Position numbers and translations under genes: made by a program. Positions 10,831 through 22,391 of a stretch of 64,000 nt of DNA are shown here, in pieces. The stretch comes from Bryum argenteum. Lineage: Eukaryota > Streptophyta > Bryopsida > Bryales > Bryaceae. How positions within the stretch are numbered: position 1 is the first letter of the stretch; every line of letters begins with the position of its first letter. A model generated the notes under the pieces. That model worked only from the letters and a program-made list of their open reading frames with translations, was not told the origin of the DNA and made no database searches. The stretch is from NCBI GenBank assembly GCA_037043015.1, contig CM073322.1, positions 24,704,364 to 24,768,363 on the forward strand. Reading direction: 5' to 3'.

Positions 10831-12753
10831 CTTTCGATCACACAATTTATGATTCATAGCCTGAGAATGCTTTTTGAATGGCACAGCGTTGGGATTTGTG
10901 ACAGTGTCTAGAAATCCACTTTCAACGATCAGTGTTTGGCGCTCGCTCATTTAATGGATTCCTTGTTTGTGGGCGCAGAAGGCCAGTTCATGTAAAAATT
11001 GGAGGCTCATCTATTAAAGGAGGCAAATTGTTTAGGGCCTCAAAATTGCATGGCGGTGAGTAAAATGGTAGCTCTGAATTCAGTGCAATTAAATAGAACT
11101 CAAAAACCTGTCACCGCGCAGACAAACTGGATTGAATGTAACTTAGGGCGGATTTAGGCGGCCGCTTCAAGAGTTGGGGCTATTGCAATCAAACTTACTC
11201 CGTGATTGAGAGTCAAGACCAACCCCAGTGAGCCTACATCGAGAGTAGAGGTCACGTGTATTTCATGATAGATCAATTGTGTCCTTCTTTCAGTATATCA
11301 GTTTTTTATTTGCATGCATCAAACCCTGGCAGGTCCAAGGCATGCATGGATTCACAGCCACAGCTCAAGTAAAGGGACATTAAGAACTAGGAACTGTAAG
11401 CTCATGCTGACTGATGTGCTCCACTCATGATACAGTATACATGTACTCTCGTGTTGAATGCTCAAAATTCGTTAAATTGACAATACTCCAAGTGTCAATT
11501 TCTGCCATAACAATACTGTCATTTCGGCTCTCTTTGTGATATTACCACTCTTTCTGCTTATGGGACTTCAGACTAGTTTTTTTTTTGAAGCCCCAAATTA
11601 GAATTCAACACCCCAAATGTGCCACTTTGACGAGACATTGCCACTTATTTAAGATTGAGAAGCTAGTGTTGGAGTCTCATCTTGGGCTTTGGCTGCATAT
11701 TGAGGAAGAAGCGCTTTGAGCCTTGGAACAGCAAGTCAGTACGTGAATTTCTGCGAAGAACTTCGACTTGGAGATGAGCTCACATGAGATTTTCAGAAGT
11801 AAGATATATTTATGGATTTTTTGAAGATCAACTGCTATTAACACCTGAAAGTCTGTATAGTCTCTACATTCACCCGAGGCTAACAAGGAATGAGTAATTG
11901 AAAAGATTGAATGAAACAGTGTTCAAGGCAAGATTTCCGGAGGAATATTGGAGCTAGTACACTTTGGGAACATGCCCTGTCAGTTCGAGGCATGGAATTT
12001 ACACATGGAAGAATGAATGATTGGGTGCTCACTCCTCATGAGCTCAAGCTGTGGAAGTTAGTGGTTTTTTGATCACCATCGAAATTGAGGGCTTCAGGTA
12101 TCCGTACATTGCATGTGGAGAGCAGCAAAATTGCTCGGACTCGAGTCGACCATGGAACTTCTCCGTTCAAATTGCTGAGAGTACGATCAAACGGAATCCG
12201 GAGATATATAGACTGAAGCTCAGACATCTCTTTCTTTCCAAGTTGTGTGTAGATCTCCTTCTCCCTCTCCCCCCTCGCAAGACTTGATAGCATGGGCTTT
12301 GTATCGCTGAATTCTCATATTCTAATCAAACCTAAAAAGGGATCTTAAAAGAAGCAAGCTTCGTACATTCTATACGCTAAATTGAGACTGCTCGATGATT
12401 GTTCCCGGGTCACCTTCCTTTTCATATTCTTCTCTAAGTTGCATTTCAATTTCAATTTAGTACGATTGAATGTCTTTAGCGCTACAAACAGAGAGACCTC
12501 AATCCCAATGAAATAGTAATGTCTTGCAAAGATGGCCCTTTCTGAGGGGGTGGCATGTAGTAAACACATATTATTGAGAAGCAATGCTTTGTAAGTTTGT
12601 AATGAAATTGGAGTTGCCATTTTGAAAGCATATTAACTAAAATATGACAAAATGACCGTTTTGGTATTCGAAAATGACACCTCAAGTATGGCCATGTTAT
12701 CATAATTGTGCAGATAACTTCGAGGGGATCAGCAGCTCACATATAGATCCTCA

Positions 12754-13065
12754 GGGCCACTTTATACTTGGGGCCGGATTGAGGGCCAGCCCAAATTCTT
12801 CAAATTTCAACCAATAGGATGACTCGATTCTTTCAAATCGGGCTCAAGGGCTTTATACTAGGACCGGACTAGGGCCCGGCCAAATCTTCACTTTATCCTA
12901 TGTGGCATCATACGTGGCACTGTTTTGGCGCCAAAATGTTTGGGCCCAAGTGATGCAATTGAGACAAGGTTTATCAAGTCCCGAACTCCCCAACTTGGGC
13001 CCAAGCCCTAGCCGTCAAATCCAGCCCAGCCACCAGCCGGCCCTGGCCTCTGTATAAAGTGGCCC
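12754..13065. mobile_element. PIF/Harbinger-like MITE, empty site known
   Basis: The ends GGGCCACTTTATAC and GTATAAAGTGGCCC are exact inverted repeats and the flanks carry TCA on both sides. The paralogous segment at 44785 reads straight through (GATCCTCAGTCCCCGTG), giving the empty site. The element is 312 bp, GC-rich and non-coding. Confidence 0.85.
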
Positions 13066-13215
13066 TCAGTCCCTGTCTAACATGCAAAATATTAAACATC
13101 TCCTCAACCAATGATTTGTGAAGCTTACCAGTCCTTCGATCTAATTGAAACGATGCTCCTACTGCCAAAGTTGATATCAGGCTCGAAGAATGCCGTGACT
13201 CGAACCCCATCGCGA
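13066..13215 (-). repeat. Segment paralogous to 44750-45290
   Basis: With 12722-12750 this forms a second copy of sequence at 44750-45290 (shared blocks TATTAAACATCTCCTCAA and CCAGTCCTTCGATCTAATTG). On the minus strand both copies keep partly open frames (FQLDRRTGKLHK; EEMFNIL). The 13-kb copy lacks about 350 bp found in the other. It may derive from a coding gene or an unidentified transposon. Confidence 0.6.
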
Positions 13216-13259
13216 GCAGTTTCTTGCCAAGAGCGAGTTCAACACTCACAATCAACAGA

Positions 13260-13815
13260 TTGCTACACAGATTGTTGTCAAGAATATTGTCTAAGAGCCA
13301 TCTAACTTGCTCAAGTGATTGAATCACAATATTGTTGTCAAGGATGTTGTACAAGAGCCATTTAACCTAGTTAAGAGTTAGAATTAAGAGTTACAATCAC
13401 AGGCCAAACAATTTGTTGTCAAGAATTTTATTGGGAAAGACCCGATTCGATAGTCACAATCAATGGAATTAAAGGCAAGAGTGATACGGTTTTGTCAAGG
13501 ATATTATCCAACAACCATTCAACATGTTCAAACGTTACAATGACAATTAGACCATAGAGATTCAAAGGCTAGAGGCGAAACAATATGTTGTCAAAAATTT
13601 TATCTACCAACACCCAATTAATCCAATACGTGATACTCACAATCAAAGGCAAGGGGAGGCAAAACAAATTCTTGTAAGGATGTTGTTGAAGAGAGAGCCA
13701 ACATATTTGCAGTGAGCCCTGAATGTTCTTAGGAATTAATTCCAACATCAGAAGTCAACAATTAGAGTGAGAGGCGAGAATGTTGTTTAGAATGTTGTTC
13801 AACAACCAATGACTT
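13260..13815. repeat. Degenerate tandem array, 60-80 bp unit
   Basis: Repeated phrases 'gttgtcaagaatgttgt', 'ccaacaacca' and 'catgttcaagagttacaat' recur every 60-80 bp. A second array of the same kind is at about 47260-48240. Confidence 0.65.
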
Positions 13816-14052
13816 GAATATGTGTGAGAAAGAATTGTATTCAAATAAACAACATATTGTCTTATTACTCACTTGGATGTTTGCCAATAAGCAAAGACAA
13901 GTCTATATTTATCATGATCTATTCTACATTGTAATCATTGTAAATATGTCACTTGCTTGTTTTGAAAGTTCCTTCATTGCACTCTTAGATGGGTTGAGGA
14001 TGAGCTAAATGTATGAAAATTCCTAAGTTGGATTATATTGACTTAACCCTAA

Positions 14053-14311
14053 TAACTCCAATTCCGTTAAAATGGCATTATTCCGGTAAAATGGCACACC
14101 TCAACTTTCTGAGCTGTAGCTCAAAAACCATGTGATATAACAGAATTTTAAGGTGATATTAGGGAAAATGAGTGACAATGTATATACAGAAGTGATATTA
14201 CAAAAAAAAATTGTGATATTACAGAATATACCATTTTATATGAGCACAAATGTAAGATCTAGTGTGACAATATGGCACATGGCATAGTGCCATTTTAACG
14301 GAATTGGGGTT
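14053..14311 (+). mobile_element. AACC-type MITE with 4-bp duplication
   Basis: The ends are (T)AACTCCAATTCCGTTAAAA and the complement of AACGGAATTGGGGTT, flanked by CTAA at 14049-14052 and 14312-14315. It is 259 bp, the same length as the copy at 25567. The interior repeats GTGATATTAC-like motifs. The 4-bp duplication and end sequence do not fit piggyBac, Harbinger or hAT, so I leave the superfamily open (Sola-type elements also make 4-bp duplications). Confidence 0.85.
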
Positions 14312-14315
14312 CTAA

Positions 14316-15405
14316 GTACGCATAATGAGTTTTTGCGATTTCGGGTAAGCCATTTTGAAAGGGTTAGAAGTAATACTTTTCCTAATATTCTTACACAGAG
14401 CTCCTTATTCTAAAATAAGTATGTGGTGAAATCTGCAAAGCCAAATTTCCAATTTTAACACCTTCATTCAGAAATTTTAGGTTTCAAGTATAAATGGGGC
14501 AGTTTAAATCTAGACTTTTTTTGAGTTTTGTTTAGGAATGTATTCATAACCGAATCATTCTTCAAGTTCCAAAGCCACCTAAGTCAAAAAGTTTGTCAAT
14601 TTTACAAGGGAAGCTTTCAAAAAATTAGAAAAACAATCTTCACAATTTCTAGTATTTTCCAAATTATTTCTTATAAAATTCGTCAAAATTATAGATTTTG
14701 GAATTTTCCTAATTTTTTTTCTCAACATTCACAAATTCATAAAGAACCTACTCACTGTTTGAGATTTTAAAGAGTTAAATATAGTCAACAATGGTGCATG
14801 TTCATGTTTATATATATTGTTGTATTTAGACTTTTTTTCAAATTTTTTATTTGCATGAAGGTCAAGAAAACGGAATGAGGGACACTTTATATGGGGAGTC
14901 AAGGCCAACAAATCTCCAAGCCAATTCACTCATATTTTGAGCATAATTGGCTCTATGGGCCACCTCTGGAGAACACACTAAATAATTAATAAAGTGAGGG
15001 CCAATTCCCCCATGTGTAAAGCCCTTGGGGCTGATTTCTAGAGGGAAAAACAAGGCCATGGGGCCAATTTGTATTATTAGCTACATTCCACACTTTTGAT
15101 ATGTTCACATTGAAGCATTTTAGTTAAATAATGATCTTGTATTGAAATCAATAAACGACGTCTAGCCTCTAGGCCATGAATTGGCCTTCGATTCTTGTAT
15201 CTCTGAACATTTGGAGCACGAGCTTGTGTGATAACTTGTCCCCGTACCCATTATTTAATATAATTTCAAAAAATTGGCCTTGCCTTCCCATGTAAAGCCC
15301 TTCAGACCAATTTCAAGAATTGGACCAATCACAAGAGATGATTTGGTCACAAATTGGCCCCATCAATGGCTTGGCCCCTCGTGTCATTGGTTAAACGCAA
15401 CCCTT
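14316..15405. other. AT-rich intergenic with old repeat pieces
   Basis: 14560-14760 resembles the interior of the TTAA-type element at 57511-58452 (shared GATTTTGGAATTTT). 14880-15060 has many GGCCAA/TTGGCC phrases suggesting a degraded foldback. No gene was recognised. Confidence 0.4.
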
Positions 15406-15407
15406 AA

Positions 15408-17567
15408 GTAAAATTCTCCAATCGAGAATAAAATTAGGAAATTGCCTATTCATGCGGCAACTCCTCATTAGTGAAACGTGACTCTTTAGAGAGAGAAACA
15501 TTCCAGGATCAAGGAATAAATGTGCTTCTTCATGCCACGCAACTCTTCAAGGAAGAAAGACGACCCTCAAGTGACTAACACATTCTCCGATCATGAATAA
15601 ACCCAAGAACCTGATTATTAATGTCAAGCACCTTCACAATGAAGGAAGACAACTCTCTAGTGTTAGAAATATTCTCTGACCACGACTAAATCTAGGAACT
15701 TGTTCATGCCAAGCAACTCCTCATTGCTGAAACGAGACTAATGACATCTTCTAATCGAGAATAAAATTAGAAGTTGCCTATTCATGCGGCAACTCCTCAT
15801 TGATGAAATGTAACTATGAAGAGAAAGACACATTCTTGGACCAAGAATAAATCAAGGAACATGTCGGACAACTCCTTATTGGTGGAAGTGGACCCTCAAG
15901 TGATTGAAACATCCTCGGACGTGCTTTTTTATGCCAAGCAACTCTTCAATGGTGGAAACATGATCGCCAAGTGAGAAACATTGTCAAAACAAGAATAAAT
16001 CTATGAACTGCTTGTTCCTACCATACAACTCCTTATTGGTGGCATGCGATCCTGAATTACATTTTCCAAATGTGAATAAAATTAGAAAATTGCCAATTAA
16101 TGCGGCTACTTCTCATTGGTGGAAGGTAACTCTGAAGTGAGAGAAATAATCTCGGATCAAGAGTAAATCTACTTGTTCATAAGAAGAAACTCTTCATTGA
16201 TGGAAGGGGTCTTAAGAGAAAGAAACATCTACCGACTAAGAATAAACCGAGGAACTTGCTAGACAACTCCTCAATCGTGAAAGTGGACCCTAAAGTGACT
16301 CAAAGATCCTCAGACTTAGAATAAATTCCATCCCTGTTCATGCGAGGCAACTCTTTATTCGTGGAAACATGAGCACATAGTGAGAGAAATATTCTCGGAA
16401 CGAGAATGAATCCAAAAACTCCCAAGCAACTCCTCATTGGTGCAACACAACCTTCAATGTCATCCTCCAAGTGAGAATAAAATTAGGAAATTGCATTTTG
16501 ATGCGGGAACTCATTGGTGAAAGGTAACTCCCAAGTGAGAAACAATTTGTGATCAAGAATATATCCTGCTAAGTTTATACCAAGCAACTTCTCATTGGTC
16601 GAAGGCAACCTTCAAGGGATGGAAACAATCTTGGACCAAAACTAAATCATGTGGAATGTGCTTGTTCATGCCACGCAACTCCTCATTGGAGGAAACATGA
16701 TTGGCAAGTGAGAGAAACATTCTCACAACGAGAATGAATGTGCTTGTTTATTCAAAGTAAATCCTCATTGGTGGAATGCAACCCTGAATGACACTCTTCA
16801 ACTGAGAATAAAATTAGAAAATGCCTATTGATGCCGCAACTCCTCATTAATGAAATGTATGAAGTGAGATAAATATTCAGGTATGAAGAATAAATTTGCT
16901 TGAACATTCATCCCATACAACTCCTCATGTATGGACAAATACCCTCAAGTGACTGAAACATCCTCGGACCTAGAATAAATCCCCCGCTTGTTCAGCTAGG
17001 CAACTCCTTAACCCTTAAACGCCCATGGGGTCTGAAACGGGCAGCCCAAAATTGGATCACAACATCTTTTGGACTTGGGCATCATGAATAGAGCACTTTT
17101 TGAACTTGGGCATCATGAACTGACCAATCAATGGTGAGCTTGCAACCTCCTACAAGGTTATGTACAACCCCAACCTACCTACCACAATCCTTTCAAAGCA
17201 CAAAATCATTCATACAAATTGTGATTTGAATTGTGAAATTTCACTTTTTGAATGCATTAGAAGAAGGTGACCAGTTTGACATCAAAATATAAGTGAAATG
17301 TTGAGTACAGTGAGAGCTACAGAGGAGATTCTGTTGGAATCATGCCCCTCGGGCTTGCTTGGGCGTTTAAGGGTTAATGATGAAAGGGGACTGACACGAG
17401 ATGGACACATCCTAAGACCAAGAATAAATCAAAGAATCTAATTCCAGGCAACTCTTCATTAATGGAATCAGACATTCAGACCCTCAAGTGAGTAAAACAT
17501 CTTGGGACTTAGAATAAATCCTGTGCTTGTTCTTGCAAGGCAACTCCTCATTAGTGAAAATATGATA
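15408..17567. repeat. Degenerate tandem array, ~100-bp unit
   Basis: About twenty diverged units. Each runs roughly 'caactcctcattggtgg', 'gtgagagaaacattctcgg', 'gaataaatc', 'tgcttgttcatgcca'. Unit length varies around 90-110 bp. Alternate units use TTCTCGGAACGAGAA, a short inverted repeat, or a changed form of it. Further arrays lie at 19440-19865, 32050-32640, 51441-54760 and 60480-64000. Confidence 0.8.
17012..17373 (+). mobile_element. TTAA-target MITE, CCCTTAAACGCCCA family
   Basis: Exact 14-bp inverted ends CCCTTAAACGCCCA with TTAA on both sides (17008-17011, 17374-17377). It interrupts a ~100-bp array unit: removing it and one TTAA restores the usual 'caactcc..atgatgaaa' phrase. It is 362 bp. 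Sister copies are 24675-25005 and 45928-46289. Confidence 0.9.
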
Positions 17568-17651
17568 GCAAAGTGAGAGAAATTGATCGCGAAGTGAGAG
17601 AAATTGATTGCGAAGTGAGAGAAATTGATCCCGAAGTGAGAGAAATTGATT
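17568..17651. repeat. 21-bp tandem repeat, four units
   Basis: Four units of GCGAAGTGAGAGAAATTGAT plus one base, nearly identical. The unit length is a multiple of three, so it is open in several frames (for example REIDxEV on the plus strand), but nothing else suggests coding. Confidence 0.85.
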
Positions 17652-17858
17652 GCGGATTGAGCGTTATTCAATTTAACTTTGCGAGAGAGTATGCAGTCAA
17701 GAACAAAAAAATAAAAAATAAAAAAAATGAAGAGGAGAGATTTACAAAAGAAAATAAATGTCATCGCACGCATTAGGTTTGTGATGTGCAACATTTTGTG
17801 CTTCCCCACATAACTTAAGACATTTCTTACCAATCATCTTGGGCAAGAAGGAAGTTAA

Positions 17859-18084
17859 CGTCATATGCTTTCCTGATACCACACCCAAAATCTCTTTTAA
17901 ACTCCATTTTTAGCATTATTCTATTTTTAATTTGCTTGAGCTCTATTCTAAGAGAGTATAGATCTCTTTAAGGTGCTCATTTTGGAATTTAAAAAATTCC
18001 ATTTGGTATAATGGAGTGTAAGTTATGAGCAAGATTCTCTCAAAAAAAAACCCAACCCCTTGGGCTGGGTCTGACTTTTAAGGG
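17859..18084 (+). mobile_element. TTAA-target insertion with one recognisable end
   Basis: Flanked by TTAA at 17855-17858 and 18085-18088. The paralogous module at 56398-56410 reads GAAGTTATGGACAAG with no insertion, giving the empty site. The right end (TTTTAAGGG) resembles the CCCTTAAA family, whereas the left end (CGTCATATGC) does not match it. It is 226 bp. Confidence 0.7.
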
Positions 18085-18738
18085 TTAATATGGATAAGTT
18101 CTATGTCAGTGTCAATAACACCACTTCAAATTGTCCACTGTGACTTACACATAATTGAAATTACTTGTGCATACTTTGGGATGTGCATACCTAGATTTTT
18201 CAACTACAAATCAATGTGAGCACCCCACAAGTACAGTAATTTCTTACACTATGAGAAAAACATGGCTTTTATAATTGTCCATTGTGAGAACGATACTTAA
18301 AATAAGAAACTACAAACCGGTCACAAGATTTGAAGCTTTTGTATCACCCTCATTGTACCCACTAATGTTACCTACTCGAGCTATACAAGATGCAAATGAA
18401 TCAATTTGAAGTAGGGAAACAGAATAATTGATTGAGGGATATGCGCTCGAACATGCTAATGTTGGCTGAAATTGCAGATTCAAGAGGTCTATTTTCATTG
18501 ACTCTAGGTACTACTGATTCGTTCCACCGAATCAGATCATATGAATGAGAAGTTTCTGAAGTTTCTGAGCTTTCTAATCAGCAATTTGTTCAAACAGGGA
18601 TTTGAGAATCAGAGAATGACAATTGTTGCAAGTCTTTGGTTGTAGGTAAACTAGTCGCTTGTCAACATGCATTTCGACAGCGCCTGCATGCTCGCCCCTG
18701 CACACTCAGGCTTGGTGTGGCAGGCAGCTTTTCTAATT

Positions 18739-18989
18739 AACCCCAATTCTGTTAAAATGGCACTATGCCATGTGCCATTTTGTCACACTAGATCTTACAT
18801 TTGTGCTCATATAAAATGGTATATTCTGCAATATCACAATTTTTTTTGTAATATCACTTCTTTATATACATTGTCACTCATTTTCCCTAATAACACCTTA
18901 AAATTCTGTTATATCACATGGTTTTTGAACTACAGTTCAGAAAATTGAGGTGTGCCATTTTACCGGAATGCCATTTCAACGGAATTGGG
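18739..18989 (-). mobile_element. AACC-type MITE in module A
   Basis: Same family as 14053-14311 in reverse orientation (ends AACCCCAATTCTG and CGGAATTGGG), flanked by AATT at 18735-18738 and 18990-18993. The empty sites are at about 57047 and 48603 in the other module A copies. It is 251 bp. Confidence 0.85.
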
Positions 18990-19439
18990 AATTATTCCGT
19001 CTGCATCGATCTGTCGATCTGTCGACAATCAAAGTTCGTGAGGGAGCAGGTCAGTTTGCACCACCCTGGATTTCTGACCAAGTTTTGCATCTTTGCTATA
19101 CAAGGCCACTGATTTTCATATTCATATGTGCACACCTTTTCTGTGGTGGAGCATCGCCCGTTGAAGCCGTTGAAAACAACATCTCTCCAGCCATTCCTGA
19201 GACTTGTATTCTTCACTTTCACGTTGAGAAGATAAATCACAATGTGTGATTTGACATGCGTGCACGAAAGAGGGGATTCGTGCAGTATACTTGGAGTCAG
19301 CGAGTAACTGGTGGTTGGTAGCTGTGTGGTCGGTAGCTGTTGGTAGTAACAATTGGTTAGCCATACATAATTGATCCATATATAGATTTTAATCTTTTTT
19401 TGGCACAACCAGTGCGTCATCAACCAGTGCGTCTTCTTG

Positions 19440-19865
19440 TTCATGCGAGACTACTCCTCAGTGGTGGAAGTGTCGAACACAACCCTCAACTGGCATGACA
19501 ATCTCCAATTGAGAACAAAATAAGATAGTTGTGTATTTATGCAGCAACTCCTCATGGGTGCTCATGGGCAAGGTGGAAAGGGACCCTCAAGTGACTCAAA
19601 CATGCTCGGATCAAGAATAAATCTTGCCGTTCATTCCATTCGAAGATTGAAATGAGGAAATTGCCTACTGATGGTCTGATGCCACAACTCCTTATAACTT
19701 GAAACATCACTCTCAAGTGAAAGAAACATTCTCGAATCAGAATAGATCTGCTTATTCATGCCAGATTGCCGGACAACTCCTCATTCATGGAAAAAGACCC
19801 TTCTATGAGTGACGGAACATCCTCTGATCAACTCTAAATCCGCAAACGTGCTTGTTCATGTCTCA
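19440..19865. repeat. Tandem array, ~100-bp unit (short block)
   Basis: Four to five degenerate units of the array family described at 15408, between modules A and B. Confidence 0.7.
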
Positions 19866-20067
19866 CAACACATGATGAAGTCTCGTGTTCCATACAATTG
19901 TTGCATACGAGGGTCGCTTTACACTATGGACCAAGAGCCATGACTAGGGAATTCTATAATTTGTGATTGTAAAGTGCTCTTGGTCCCATTTAGCTTTACA
20001 CCACCGTGAAAAAAAAAGAAAGATCACTAACTTTGAGGTCCCCAAGAGTATGCTAATTTTTTCATAG

Positions 20068-20917
20068 AACCTCAATTCCGTTAAAATGGTGTTATTCTAC
20101 TAAAATGGCGCATTTTGGGGTGCTTAAAATGAAAAAAATGATGTTGGTTTTCGTCGAGTTTCGAGCACTCATATGCATGATAGGGTAAATATTTTTGAAC
20201 GGCCGTTCAAAAACAGCAATGTTTCTGAACGGCCGTTCAGAAATATTGCCCTCTTACTGTGTCCAAAGGTCAAAAACCATAAAAATGTGTGATATTATGG
20301 AAAATTTGGTGATATTACGGAGTACATGTGTGATATTAGTAAACATGTTATTTTTAGGCATAAATACTTCTGAACTTCACTTCAAAAATATGCTTGTAAA
20401 ATGGCACGTTTGCACAATATGGCACTTTAAACCTCAATTCCGTTAATTTGGCAATATTCTGGTAAAATGGCACGATTTAAGGTGGAAAAAATGAAAAAAA
20501 CAACACTCGTTTCTGTCATTTTTTTGACATAATAGTGCAAATTTTTCTGAGCGGCCGCTCAAAACCAGAGATATTTCTGAGCGGCCGTTGAGAAAAAACT
20601 GCCCTTCGACAGAATTTGAAGGTCAAAATTCATCAAATAGTGTGATATTATGGAATTTTTGATGATATTACAGAAATTTGTTGATATAATGGAAGATGTG
20701 GGTGATATTAAAAAATGTGCCATTTTGCAAGCATAAATCTTTGAGATTTTGAGTTCAAAAATATGCCGATAAAATGGCACGTTTCAGAAACGCGACCAAA
20801 TTGGCACAACATGGCTTTGGCAATATGGCACAAGGAATTGTGCCATTTAAACGGAATTGAGGTTTTTAGCTCTGCTAAAATGGCACATGGTAGTGCCATT
20901 TTAGCGGAATTGAGGTT
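20068..20917 (+). mobile_element. AACC-type MITE hosting a nested copy
   Basis: Ends AACCTCAATTCCG and CGGAATTGAGGTT, flanked by ATAG at 20064-20067 and 20918-20921. The matching part of module B at about 55430 has no insertion. Without the nested copy it is about 411 bp. Its interior contains two 22-bp perfect palindromes centred on GAACGGCCGTTC and several GTGATATTA motifs. Confidence 0.9.
20430..20864 (+). mobile_element. Nested AACC-type MITE
   Basis: A second family member (435 bp) inserted inside the first, with TTTA at 20426-20429 and 20865-20868. It carries its own pair of palindromes (GAGCGGCCGCTC form) and GATATTA motifs, so it is a diverged subfamily. The nesting gives the order of insertion: outer first, inner second. 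Confidence 0.9.
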
Positions 20918-21400
20918 ATAGTGGATAATGTTTTCATTGTTTAGGAAGTTACAGTTGAGTTGAAGCGAATGCCTTGACTCAGCTACAATCAAGGAGACCA
21001 TAAAACTCAAAAATCTTTGATTGGCTAGTGTTCAAATGTAGACTGGAAAGAGGTAATCCACCATTGCAACAAGGAACCACATTACAGGGACAAAGCAAGC
21101 ACTGAAGAGTAGAAGAATATTTTGTGTGATTAATAGGCAGTGTTAAGTCCAAATTCATCGCACCTGGCAAGCATTGCACATATATTTTTGAGGGTGCAAT
21201 GCCCTCTCATTTGATGGAGGGTGTCAAGTCCAAGTGTTGAACTGCCTCAGATAAGCTTCAGATAGTTCCAAATGAGAGCTGACTCAAACACTATTTCATA
21301 CATGAACGTTTCTAATGGATATATAAAGGTCTTAAAAAGTTCAAGAATACACTGCTTTTCATACCAAGAGGATCTCCTGATGAGATAGCAAGTAAGACTT

Positions 21401-22257
21401 AGGACCGGTTTACACTACCGTAGAAGGCCTCCGCGCTACTAGGATTTGTGCATCTAAGCAACACTAGTGGTGTAGCAAAATACTCTACGAGGCATGACTC
21501 GTGACTCGGGGACTCTGTCAGAATGTTGTTTGAACTACGTTTCCAACCACAATTCCGGAAGTGCTCTCAGTAGCGCCATCTCTAGGGTGTAACGGTAGCC
21601 ACGTTTGTTACATTTGTTATCTCTAGGGAATGGGGTGTTCCCCTAACCATTCACTTCTAGAAAGTGGGGGTTTGCAACATTACAAACGTTGCTTTTGTCT
21701 AAATGTTGCTCAACTTCTGCAACGTTTTGGAACTTGCCTAAACAACGTTATGAAGAAATTAAGCAACGTTTCCCACTAGATTATAAATAACGGTGCCTGG
21801 TGACATGTTAACGTTGCATATCTTCTTAAAAACAATGCTTAAGCAAGTTCCAGAACGTTATTAAACTTGAGCAACATTCGAGAAGAAAACGTTGCAACGC
21901 CCCTAAAATTGTACTAGTAATTTGCCACCGTGGACCAGTAAGAAAGCAACCTCGTGGCAGCTATTAAGTTCTTCCTTAGAAATTTCAAGGTGTACATCTT
22001 TAATACTATCAATTTTCACTTCCTCGTTAGACAAACATATTTTAACCAAGTGCTTTTACATTTATGTGAAAATATATAATTTAAACCGAGTGTTTTCACA
22101 TGAGTTGAATTACTCTACGGTGAAACGATATATTTAATGTCTAGTTAAGAGGGTGCCTAATTTTAATTCTTGTAATCGTGCAAAAAGGTAGGCCACGTGG
22201 CTTGTACGGGTTGGTCATTTTTATTTGCCCGGATATCGTGGGATTGATTGTTTGGAT
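21401..22257. other. Intergenic upstream of CT-rich tract
   Basis: Apart from the foldback element listed next, no gene or terminal repeats were resolved. It begins with a Harbinger-like end near 21410. Confidence 0.4.
21652..21920. mobile_element. Foldback MITE rich in AACGTT
   Basis: The left half (GTGGGGGTTTGCAAC ... GCAACGTTTTGGAACTTG) and the right half (CAAGTTCCAGAACGTTATT ... GTTGCAACGCCCC) are long imperfect inverted repeats. A second copy is at 48817-49085. The outer ends resemble CTACTAG/CTAGTA; the flanking duplication is unclear. Confidence 0.7.
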
Positions 22258-22391
22258 TGACTTCTCCTCCCTTTCTCTCCCCTTCCCTCCCCTCATCCCC
22301 TTCTCTCCCCTCGCTCTCCGCTTCCCCTCCCCCCACCTCCCCCTTCTCTCTCCTTCCCTCCACTCCTCCCCTTCTCTCCCTACCCTCTCTC
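22258..22391 (+). promoter_or_regulatory. ~130-bp polypyrimidine tract
   Basis: Almost pure C/T for about 130 bp (CTTCTCC, CCCTTCC, TCTCCCC runs), followed at once by a G-rich patch and a GGCGAAGACCAGGGTATG-like possible exon end. A shorter C/T tract stands at the same place before the second copy (about 22828-22885). Such tracts are common in plant core promoters and leaders, so this may mark the 5' end of the gene that follows. Confidence 0.4.

Larger units (their letters stand above)
8248..12720. other. Gene-like composition, no family recognised
   Basis: GC content rises near 9050-9540, 9840-10000 and 10350-10960. Two segments, about 9860-10005 and 12040-12170, look like diverged duplicates (both carry GAGGGCTTC, then GAGAGCAGCAAAATTGCT and CTATGGAACTT-like blocks). 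The two ORFs worth naming are listed separately. No conserved domain could be assigned. Confidence 0.4.
17660..19400 (+). repeat. Dispersed module A, copy 1
   Basis: Long stretches match 48240-49480 and 56080-57500 in the same orientation, for example GGCTGAAATTGCAGATTCAA and ACTAGTCGCTTGTCAA. It carries two later insertions (17859-18084 and 18739-18989) absent from the other copies. No protein similarity was recognised, so this is probably part of an unclassified non-autonomous element or segmental repeat. Confidence 0.7.
19870..21400 (+). repeat. Dispersed module B, copy 1
   Basis: Matches 55215-55920 along its length and 50265-50560 in part (for example CTTTGAGGTCCCCAA, GCAACAAGGAACCACATTAC). 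Its first end (GGGTCGCTTTACACTATGG) resembles PIF/Harbinger-like ends elsewhere in this window. It is interrupted by the AACC-type MITEs at 20068-20917, and ends near another Harbinger-like end at about 21410 (GGTTTACACTACCG). Confidence 0.7.

Noticed and set aside
15408-17567. CRISPR-like array
   Set aside because: Units are degenerate throughout with no constant repeat and unique spacers, and the DNA is plant nuclear.
15408-17567. Heat-shock element in the array units
   Set aside because: GAA and TTC blocks are spaced by three bases, not the two required, and the match is lost in most units.
20270-20345. Geminivirus-type nonanucleotide origin in GTGATATTAC motifs
   Set aside because: The motif differs from TAATATTAC, is not placed in a hairpin loop and is repeated several times per element.
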